Origin: JBOHUX01 sp050734915
Lineage (GTDB): Bacteria; Chloroflexota; Dormibacteria; Dormibacterales; Dormibacteraceae
Length of the DNA stretch: 19,816 nucleotides
Assembly (NCBI GenBank): GCA_050734915.1
Contig: JBOHUX010000023.1
Location: 1-19,816, forward strand
Direction: 5' to 3'
Below are positions 7,340 through 16,547 of this stretch, one piece after another. The position numbers were made by a program, and so were the translations under genes. Under the pieces are notes generated by a model. It was not told the DNA's origin. It saw only the letters and a program-made list of their open reading frames with translations, and did not search any database. Position 1 is the stretch's first letter. Every line of letters starts with the position of its first letter.

Positions 7340-8053
7340 TCAGTCCGCCTCCAGCAGGCGCCGCCCCAGCGCGGCCGCCGAGCCCGCCCCCACCGCCACG
7401 AACGCGGCGCCCCCCAGCGCCGCCTGCCAGGGGACGAGGACGGGCGCTCCCCCGAGCGATCCGACGAGCGCCTCGTGGAGGTAGCTGAAGGGGATGAGCC
7501 GGGAGATCGCGACCCGCACCCCATCCCCGAACGGGGTGAAGACGCCGGCCAGGTAGAAGGCGGGCAGGGTCGGCAGCAGCACGTAGAGCATGACCTCGCC
7601 CGGCGACCGGCTGAGCGTGCTCGCGAAGGCGCCCAGCACGTTCGCCATCAGGAGCGTGCCCGCGACCGCCAGCAGGAGCGCCGGCCACCACCCGGCGAGG
7701 GCCGGCCGCCGGACCAGGATCAGCACCAGCACGGGCAGGACCTGGACGAGGTCGATCCCCGCGCTGACGGCCACCCGCTCCAGGACCAGCCGGGCGGGGC
7801 CCATCGGGAGCACCAGGTATCGCAGGTTGAGCCCGGAGGTCCGCTCCCGGGCGAGCACGGCGCCCGAGCCGAGGGCACCCATGGTGCCGACCAGCATGGT
7901 CAGCGCCATCGCCGCGTAGAAGGCCGGCGCCGAGCTGAAGAGCAGCGGCACCGCCACCCCGAGCGGGAACAGTAGCTTGACGACGAGGGCCCGGGGACGT
8001 CGGATGAGCTCCAGCAGCTCTCTCTGCCAGACCGAGGCCGCCAGGCTCTGCAC
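7340..8053 (-). CDS. ABC-2-type transporter permease
   Basis: A 237-residue, very hydrophobic protein with about six helices and an N-terminal cytosolic stretch. The conserved ABC-2 pattern is present: a first helix, then the segment SGAVLARERTSGLNLRYL near 63-80 in which a cytosolic E-R-T-S-G loop precedes a helix-rich second half, and PFSYLHEALVG near the end. GTG at 8053 directly follows the ATPase stop (TGA-GTG) and has GAGGAG six bases before it. The pair is an exporter. Because it is embedded in a cytochrome/cupredoxin operon, haem, copper or maturation-related transport is plausible (the CcmA/CcmB and NosF/NosY pairs are analogies), but the substrate is not shown by sequence. Confidence 0.87.
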   Translation of the reverse strand: MQSLAASVWQRELLELIRRPRALVVKLLFPLGVAVPLLFSSAPAFYAAMALTMLVGTMGALGSGAVLARERTSGLNLRYLVLPMGPARLVLERVAVSAGIDLVQVLPVLVLILVRRPALAGWWPALLLAVAGTLLMANVLGAFASTLSRSPGEVMLYVLLPTLPAFYLAGVFTPFGDGVRVAISRLIPFSYLHEALVGSLGGAPVLVPWQAALGGAAFVAVGAGSAAALGRRLLEAD

Positions 8054-8995
8054 TCAGAGCTCCTCGCGGCGGCCGGCGCCGAGGGTGGCCCCGGTCACCT
8101 TGAGAAAGGCATCGCCCAGGTCGGGGCGGCGAACCCGCATCTCGCGGACGAGGTCGCTCTCGCCGTTGAGCGCGGCCAGCACCTGGGCGGCGCCGGCGCC
8201 GGGCCCGACCAGGATCCGCACTCGCCCCCCGGTGGCGTCGGCGGCCTCCACGCCGGGAAGCTCCCGGAGCCGGTCGAGGTCGATCGGCGACAGGACCTCG
8301 AGCTCGAGCTCCCGGGCCCCCGCCACCTCGGCGATCACCTCGCCGAGAGGCCCTTCGCGAACGATCCGGCCCCGGTGCAAGAAGAGGACCCGATCGCAGA
8401 CGCGCTCGGCGAGATGGACGTCGTTGGTGGCGATCAGGATCGCCCGCCCTTCGCCGCGGAGGCCCTCGAGCGTCCCGATCAGGTCCAGCTCCGCCCGGTG
8501 GTCGAGGGCCAAGGTGGGCTCGTCCAGGACCAGGGCCTGTGGACGGTGGGCGAGGGCCTCGATCAGTCCCAGGCGCCGTTTCATGCCCAGCGAGTACTCA
8601 CGGACGGGCTGGTCACGGGCCTCCCGGAGCCCGGCCCACTCGAAGAGGCCGGCGAGCCGGGCGGCGGCCTCAGCCCGGTCGAGGCCGAACTGGCGGGCGA
8701 AGAACCAGGCGTTCTGGTAGCCCGTCAGCTCATCGAAGTGCGCCGGGGTGTCGAGTGCCACCCCGAGCCGCCTTCGGATCGAGGGGGAGCGGCGGTCCCC
8801 CTCGCCGAACCAGCGGATCCGGCCCCCGGTCGCCGGCCGGAGCGTGCCGAGGACGCTCAGCAAGGTGGTCTTGCCAGAGCCGTTGGGGCCCAGCAGCCCC
8901 ACCACCTCGCCAGGTGCCAGCGCCAGGGTGACGTCGAAGACCCCCCGACCGCCGGGATGGACCCGGCTGACCTCGAAGGACTCGATCGCCGCCAT
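8054..8995 (-). CDS. ABC transporter ATP-binding protein
   Basis: A 313-residue ATPase partner of the adjacent permease. Walker A GPNGSGKTT (36-44), signature YSLGM (134-138), Walker B ALVLDE (154-159, catalytic Glu159) and a D-loop follow the usual order. The H-loop is odd: the usual ATHD reads ATND, so Asn191 replaces the switch His, with a His three residues later (H194). The last ~90 residues form a C-terminal accessory domain common in ABC-2 ATPases. ATG at 8995 is preferred over the adjacent GTG at 8998, because GAGGA then lies seven bases upstream. It begins 15 bases after the Usp/PCP_red gene, so they are probably co-transcribed. Confidence 0.92.
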   Translation of the reverse strand: MAAIESFEVSRVHPGGRGVFDVTLALAPGEVVGLLGPNGSGKTTLLSVLGTLRPATGGRIRWFGEGDRRSPSIRRRLGVALDTPAHFDELTGYQNAWFFARQFGLDRAEAAARLAGLFEWAGLREARDQPVREYSLGMKRRLGLIEALAHRPQALVLDEPTLALDHRAELDLIGTLEGLRGEGRAILIATNDVHLAERVCDRVLFLHRGRIVREGPLGEVIAEVAGARELELEVLSPIDLDRLRELPGVEAADATGGRVRILVGPGAGAAQVLAALNGESDLVREMRVRRPDLGDAFLKVTGATLGAGRREEL

Positions 8996-9010
8996 CACCT
9001 GGTCCTCGGC

Positions 9011-11602
9011 CTAGGACGGGTCCGCCGCGACGTGCCGGCGCCCCGCCTTGAAGCCGAAGCGGCCCTCGTGAAAATCGCCGGTCGCGATCCACTTCTCGAT
9101 GACCCGGTCCAGGACCTGGGTGCTGACGCGGTCCAGCCCCATCTCCCGCGCGTTGCCCTCCACCGACTGGATGACCTGGCCGCGCACGAACTCCGGAACC
9201 CGGCCGATCCTCTCCTCGGCGCCGGCCTCCCATTCCAGGGTCCGGCCCCCGGCCTGGATCTGCTCCGACACCTCGGCCCACATCCCGTACTTGGCGTCCA
9301 TCGTCTCGGGCGTGATCACGTCGCCCAGCCCCTGCTTGGCCGCGGTCCACTCGACGCGCCAGCGAGCCATCTCCCGACAGAAGGAGGGGACCTCCTGCAG
9401 CCTTGCCTCCGCCTCGGGCGTCCAGCTGAAGCTGTGCTCGTAGGTCTTGCTGCTGAGGGGGTGCCCGTAGCCAAGCCTGAGCCCGATCTTCTCCAGGAAC
9501 CGGGCGTTGATCGCCTCCTCGGAGCGGGCTGCGATCGACTCCGCGGCGTGCTCGGCAAGCTCGCGGGCGCGAGCCGGGTCGAACTTCTCGGAGGCCTTGA
9601 CCTCGATCTCGTTGAGCTTGCGGACGCCGTCCTCGGTCCAGCCCGGCGATGACTCGTCAGGGCTCGGGATCTCAGCCCCGTGGAACCGCCGGGCGGCCTC
9701 CGCCGCACCCGGCCCGTAGGCCTTGACCATCGACTGCATCAGGTTGCGGGCCTCGGCGAGGCCGCCCGCGACCACGTCCAGGGTCACCCGGTCGGCGTGG
9801 ATCTTGAGTGCGAACTCCTCCACCTTCGCCTTGGCCAGCACGCGCATGAAACCGGAGGGAACCTGGTTGAGACGGGCCCCCGCCTCGTCTGTCCAGGCCG
9901 GGGCCGGCCTGCCCTCGCCGGCCCCGGTATCCTGGCCGGCCCCCGCGTCCGCCCCAGCGGCGACCGGCACCGAGGTCTCGGTCCCGGCGGTGGTGAGCGC
10001 GACGTTGACCGGGCCATAGGCGTCCTCGAGGTTGGCCTCCACGAAGTCGCGCGTGATGCTGGGCAGCCGCTGGACTCGGGCCAGCTTCTCGATCCGGGCC
10101 TTGACGCGGCGCCATTCGTAGCCCTTGGGGACGACCCTGAGCGCCTCCTTGCCCTCCACCGTCCAACGGACCTTGAACCCGTCGAAGGCGCGCTCCTCTT
10201 CGAGCCCGCCCTCGGCGGCGGCCAGGGCGGCGATCGACTCCTTGTCGACGAGCGTGAAGGCGGACTCGCCACAGACCGGGCATCTCTCCGGCTCGACGTC
10301 CCGGGCGGCGCGGCCGCACCTCCGGCAGATCCAGGTCCTGGTCCGGGCCGCCTCCTCCATGCTCTGCGGGAAGCTGGCGGTGCTCTCGACGCCCATCGCC
10401 CGCGCCGCGTGCGCGGGCATGATGTCGCCGATCGCCTGGTCGATGACGCCGGAGCTGATCACCGAGTGCCCGCGCTCCATGGCGAAGCGGCAGACCGCGG
10501 TTCGGGCGATGCCGCGGAAGTAGGTGGGGACCTTCTCCATCCGCGCCTCGGCCTCCTCGGTCCAGGTCACGCTCGTCTCCGCCTGGAGGTCCAGCGGCGG
10601 CACGTAGGAGCGGCTGGAGAGGAGCAGGCTGCAGGGGGCCAGGCGGAGCAGGTTGTCTGTGTGGCTGCCCATGTCCATGTCCGCGGCGGAGTGGACCCCG
10701 ATGCGGCCCACGATCAGAAGCCAGGGCGGGTCCTCGCGGACGTACTGGAGGACCTTCTTGAACACCTTCCCGTCGAGCAGGGTGGTCTTGAGCTCGACCC
10801 CCTCCTGGCGCGCGATCGAGGTCGCCACCTTGAGGTGGGAGTCGTAGATCTTGGCCAGGCCGGTGTCGATGATCTCCTCGTGCAACTGCTCCTGCTCCTT
10901 GAAGCGGAAGACCTTCGAGGCCTCGGCCGAGAGCACGTCCACGATGCCGTTGAAGAGGGCATAGTGGAGATAGGGGTCGTAGACGGCCACCGCCTCCACC
11001 CGCTTGTCGAAGGTCCGGGCCAGCTCGATCGCCGTCCTGAGGCCGGCGAATCCCTGCGGGCTGCCATCCACCCCGACCACGATCCGGTCCGAGGCGCCGT
11101 CCGCGAAGGGGCGCACGTTGCGGACCACGAGGCAGTCCGTGCGGGTGCGCCGCGTGACGCGGTCGGTGACGCTCCCGATCTGGCTGTCCCGCACGGCGCC
11201 GGTGCCCACCGCCCCCATCACCACGAGGTCGTAGTCCGACTCCGCGATGTCCTGGACCAGGCACTCCCAGTTCTTGCCGTCGAAGGTCTTGTACTCGACC
11301 GGCAGGCCGGCCTCATCGCAGGCGGTCTTCATGACCTCCAGGTAGGAGTCCGAGATCAGCTGCAGCCCGCGCGTGATGAGGGAGTCGTGGATCTTGCGCT
11401 GGCGCTCCAGCTCCTGTTCCTGCTGGTACTCGTCGGGAAGCGTGTACTCCATCTGCTTGAACCGCACGTCGTGCATGCGGGCGGCGTAGACATGGCACCC
11501 GATGAGGCCGGCACGGGTTCGCCGCGCCATCTCCACCGCCATCGCGATGGCGGCGTTGGAGTGCTCCGAGTTGTCCACCGGCACGTAGATCCTGCTGTAC
11601 AT
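9011..11602 (-). CDS. tandem universal stress protein with zinc ribbon and six PCP_red-like repeats
   Basis: A large cytosolic protein of 863 residues. Two UspA domains (1-165 and 171-332) each carry the ATP-binding pattern G-x2-G-x9-G-S (G130/G133/G143-S144 and G299/G302/G312-S313). They are followed by six copies of a ~48-residue helical unit opening with W-T-x-E/D-A and containing a V-P-x-x-x/F motif, resembling the PCP_red domain found at the end of protochlorophyllide reductase subunit B. The units start at W347, W480, W570, W655, W727 and W791. Between units 1 and 2 is a four-Cys zinc ribbon (C426, C429, C441, C444). An Ala/Gly-rich linker (~540-565) precedes unit 3. ATG at 11602, with GGGAGAG upstream, is chosen over the ATG at 11641. 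It heads the respiratory operon. Role inferred: redox or stress sensing. Confidence 0.88.
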   Translation of the reverse strand: MYSRIYVPVDNSEHSNAAIAMAVEMARRTRAGLIGCHVYAARMHDVRFKQMEYTLPDEYQQEQELERQRKIHDSLITRGLQLISDSYLEVMKTACDEAGLPVEYKTFDGKNWECLVQDIAESDYDLVVMGAVGTGAVRDSQIGSVTDRVTRRTRTDCLVVRNVRPFADGASDRIVVGVDGSPQGFAGLRTAIELARTFDKRVEAVAVYDPYLHYALFNGIVDVLSAEASKVFRFKEQEQLHEEIIDTGLAKIYDSHLKVATSIARQEGVELKTTLLDGKVFKKVLQYVREDPPWLLIVGRIGVHSAADMDMGSHTDNLLRLAPCSLLLSSRSYVPPLDLQAETSVTWTEEAEARMEKVPTYFRGIARTAVCRFAMERGHSVISSGVIDQAIGDIMPAHAARAMGVESTASFPQSMEEAARTRTWICRRCGRAARDVEPERCPVCGESAFTLVDKESIAALAAAEGGLEEERAFDGFKVRWTVEGKEALRVVPKGYEWRRVKARIEKLARVQRLPSITRDFVEANLEDAYGPVNVALTTAGTETSVPVAAGADAGAGQDTGAGEGRPAPAWTDEAGARLNQVPSGFMRVLAKAKVEEFALKIHADRVTLDVVAGGLAEARNLMQSMVKAYGPGAAEAARRFHGAEIPSPDESSPGWTEDGVRKLNEIEVKASEKFDPARARELAEHAAESIAARSEEAINARFLEKIGLRLGYGHPLSSKTYEHSFSWTPEAEARLQEVPSFCREMARWRVEWTAAKQGLGDVITPETMDAKYGMWAEVSEQIQAGGRTLEWEAGAEERIGRVPEFVRGQVIQSVEGNAREMGLDRVSTQVLDRVIEKWIATGDFHEGRFGFKAGRRHVAADPS

Positions 11603-11660
11603 ACGCCACTCTCCCGGCCCTCGGCACTCTGGCGGAAACATGATATGGGACGCGGGGCAT

Positions 11661-11666
11661 ATTATA
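11661..11666 (-). promoter_or_regulatory. probable -10 box of the respiratory operon
   Basis: A perfect TATAAT on the minus strand, about 60 bases before the ATG at 11602, inside an otherwise GC-rich gap. No good -35 hexamer is seen at 17-18 bases (CCCGAG/CCCCGA there), and there is no TG extension, so an activator or another sigma factor may be needed. As the genes from 11602 to 2268 are almost contiguous, this could drive all nine. Confidence 0.42.
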
Positions 11667-11836
11667 GTCGTGGGGTACCGATTCTCGGGGCTGTCCAGAT
11701 CCGGTGCGGGCTCCTATGGGCCCTGTCCGGACGTGGCGCCGACGCGCGGGCGAAGTTCGGGTGGTGGCTTCTTCGAGCGTCGGGCCCGATTGCTGTCGGA
11801 GGGGGGTGAATTCCTCGGCTACGGTGTTAGGTTTGC
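11667..11836 (+). other. intergenic stretch, no gene seen
   Basis: This part of the 460-base gap between the Usp/PCP_red gene and the plus-strand gene at 12063 has short open frames without plausible composition or ribosome sites. I see no tRNA, repeat array or terminator. It leads directly into the structured element that begins at 11837. Confidence 0.5.
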
Positions 11837-12063
11837 TCTAGATGAGTGATTCCTAATGGCGGCGAGAGATTCGGTGTCCAGGTGCCCCACCCTGGGGTCC
11901 CCGCGAAATCGCCAGATTTCGTGGGGTGGGAGATGGTGGCTCGGCGCCCAGCACCGGAGCGCGCGCAGCCGTAGCTGCGTAAGAGAGGAGCGGAGAAGCC
12001 GGGCCGCCAGATGGGGTGCATGGGCGCCGAAGACCCGGCGATATTCAGAATTACTCATCTAGA
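11837..12063. repeat. 227-bp structured element with terminal inverted repeats (MITE-like or structured RNA)
   Basis: The ends, TCTAGATGAGTGATTC (11837-11852) and GAATTACTCATCTAGA (12048-12063), are inverted copies matching 15 of 16; allowing mismatches the match continues to about 20 of 25. Inside are further stems. Hairpin A pairs CCCCGCGAAATC (11899-11910) with GATTTCGTGGGG (11915-11926), one G-T pair, four-base loop. An outer stem pairs 11941-11955 with 12015-12030 (15 bp, one bulged A), and it encloses a hairpin CGCAGC/GCTGCG (11964-11979). So almost the whole element can fold as one branched structure. No target-site duplication is evident. The right end includes the A of the next gene's ATG. 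It could be a miniature non-autonomous mobile element, a dispersed intergenic repeat or a cis-acting RNA; one copy cannot decide. Confidence 0.6.
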
Positions 12064-12470
12064 TGGCCACCCTTCGGCTTCGCATCTACGACTCGCCGCG
12101 TGCCGAGTTGACGCGCCTCAGCGAGGCGCCCGTCCCCCATTGGGCCGAGCGTCTCTACCAGGCCCACGGCCACAGCGTCGCCTCCGCGCCGGTGAGCGCC
12201 ACGGTCCTGGCGGCCGGCGAGGAGCTCTCCACGCGCCTCGAGCACCTGGCGTTGCTCCTGACCAAGGCCGAGGCGCTGGGCTGGCGGGTCCAGGTGCGGG
12301 ACTGGGACCTCCTACTTCACACCGGGCTCGATGAGGCGGCCAGTCGGGAGCGGCTGGAGGCCGCGGGCGTGTGGGTGATCGCCCGCGTTCTCGCGCCCCT
12401 CGACGCCGAGGGCGGCGTTCGCTGGGAGGACGTGGCCGGCCCGGATCCGCTGCGCGCGGCGCCCGCCTGA
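12063..12470 (+). CDS. hypothetical protein, 135 residues
   Basis: I do not recognise this protein. It is soluble, with no membrane segment or Cys pairs. The N-terminus alternates like a short beta strand (ATLRLRIYD), the middle is helical and rich in Ala/Leu/Glu (50-80), then a second strand-like stretch WRVQVRDWDLLL (~78-89) and a helix follow, and it ends with a Pro/Ala tail. The ATG at 12063 has no Shine-Dalgarno because the inverted-repeat element runs up to it, so the native start or ribosome site may have been altered by that element. Its stop shares CTGA with the probable CTG start of the truncated topoisomerase gene, suggesting the two were an operon. Confidence 0.65.
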   Translation: MATLRLRIYDSPRAELTRLSEAPVPHWAERLYQAHGHSVASAPVSATVLAAGEELSTRLEHLALLLTKAEALGWRVQVRDWDLLLHTGLDEAASRERLEAAGVWVIARVLAPLDAEGGVRWEDVAGPDPLRAAPA

Positions 12471-13263
12471 GCCGGTCGGACGGCGGCCAGGCCCTGGAGG
12501 CGGCCCATGCCGGCCACCTGAGGTATGTCACCGACTCCATGCCCGGCCTCCGCCGGTTCCACAAGAGCGGTGGCTTCGGCTACATGGACGCGGACGGGAG
12601 CCGGGTCCGCGACCGGGCCACGCTGGAGCGGGTCGCCGCGCTCGCGGTGCCCCCCGCCTGGAACGACGTCTGGATCTGCGCCAGCGCGCGCGGCCACCTG
12701 CAGGGGACCGGCAGGGACGCGCGGCGGCGCAAGCAGTACCTCTACCATCCGCGCTGGCGGGAGGTCCGCGACGAGACCAAATACGGCAGCATGCTCGCCT
12801 TCGCCCGTGCGCTGCCCGCCATCCGCGCCCGGGTGCGCCGCGACCTCTCCGGGCGCGGTCTGCCGCGGGACAAGGTCCTGGCGACCCTGGTCCGGTTGCT
12901 CGACGAGAGCCTGATCCGGGTCGGCAGCAGCGAGTACGCGCGGGACAACGGGTCTTACGGGCTGACCACGCTCCGCGACCGGCACGTCCGTGTCAGCGGT
13001 GAAACGCTCCGCTTCCGGTTCCGGGGCAAGTCGAGCCGGGACCACGCGCTGGCCGTCCACGACCGGGCGGCGGCGAGGGTGGTGCGCCGCCTTCAGGAGT
13101 TGCGGGGACAGGAGCTCTTCCAGTACCTGGGCGAGGACGGAGGTCGCCACGGCGTGGATTCGGCGGATGTCAACGTCGGCGTGCTCGCGCGCCGCCTCGC
13201 GCGCCCAACTGGGAAGCGGGCCGAGGAGCGAGCTGCCGAACGGACGCCGCCGCAGAACCTAAC

Positions 13264-16022
<2,759 letters not shown>

Positions 16023-16023
<1 letters not shown>

Positions 16024-16039
16024 GGCCGGCGGCCGGCCT
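16023..16039. terminator. palindrome at the aconitase stop, weak terminator candidate
   Basis: AGGCCGGC (16023-16030), one central G, then GCCGGCCT (16032-16039) is a perfect 8-bp inverted repeat beginning on the last base of the TGA stop. It has no real loop or T-run, so folding would open inner pairs. It lies between two convergent genes, where such palindromes can slow transcription from both sides. Confidence 0.28.
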
Positions 16040-16069
16040 TGCGGTCGGCTCCTCCTCTCGCTCCTGCGA

Positions 16070-16237
16070 TCAGTCCTCCGGCCCGCCGGCGAGCGGCATC
16101 CGGCGCTGGTGCCCGCAGTTCGGGCACTCGAAGAGCACCATCGCGAACGCCCGCCCCGACTCCGTCTCGATGCTGTGCAGGCTCATGCTGACGGCCGGAT
16201 CGTGGCTCGGGCAGAAGGGTCCGTCCTCCAGGGTCAT
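16070..16237 (-). CDS. small Cys/His zinc-ribbon-like protein, 55 residues
   Basis: A short protein with metal-binding pairs C9-P-S-H12 and C38-P-N-C41, the second followed by Gly-His, the classic zinc-knuckle spacing. Between the pairs is a probable beta hairpin (HSIETESGRAFAMVLFEC). It resembles small stand-alone zinc-ribbon proteins that describe themselves only by the knuckles; no specific family is recognised. The ATG at 16237 has only a weak GAG upstream. It lies convergent to aconitase with 46 bases between stops. The regular arrangement of Cys/His and the hydrophobic pattern argue for a real gene despite the size. Confidence 0.68.
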   Translation of the reverse strand: MTLEDGPFCPSHDPAVSMSLHSIETESGRAFAMVLFECPNCGHQRRMPLAGGPED

Positions 16238-16547
16238 GCACTCGAGGTTAGCCGGCGCCGGCCGCCGAGGCTAGTCGCCGGACGACAAGCCCGCCCGGTG
16301 CGTCTTGGCAGGGGGCCACACCCCCATCGCGCGGCCCTGCGTATCCTTGGACGGTGGGGTCGTTGCACGCATCGTGGCCGCCGACGATCGGGCGGCGGCC
16401 TGGACGTCGAGGCCGGGAAGCGGGGCCGGAGCCTGGAGACGATCCGCGGATGAGTGAGAGGCACGTGCCGATTCCCCTGGCGCGGAGACCCGGACACCCG
16501 TCCGCGATCTGTCCGCTGCCGTCCGGTCCCGGACACTGACGGCTCAC
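16238..16547. other. intergenic gap, no confident gene
   Basis: This is a divergent gap of 310 bases between the zinc-ribbon gene and the PucR-type regulator. It holds a short hairpin GGGGG-CCACA-CCCCC (16311-16325) without a T-run and a CTTGGACGG sequence, but no convincing -35/-10 pair on either strand. Short open frames here have the Pro/Arg-rich composition of chance frames in GC-rich DNA. Promoters for both neighbours must lie within it. Confidence 0.5.

Noticed and set aside
9680..11809. 709-codon plus-strand frame opposite the Usp/PCP_red gene
   Set aside because: Antisense frame in GC-rich DNA without domain signals; the minus strand has clear Usp and repeat motifs.
11827..12062. Short frames on both strands inside the inverted-repeat element
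   Set aside because: They follow the palindromes, lack ribosome sites and have no recognisable protein character.
16311..16325. Hairpin GGGGG-CCACA-CCCCC as terminator
   Set aside because: No T-run on either strand and only 5 bp; between divergent genes where a terminator is not expected.
16354..16539. 61-codon plus-strand frame before the PucR gene
   Set aside because: Pro/Arg/Gly-rich, no Shine-Dalgarno, no pattern of a folded protein.
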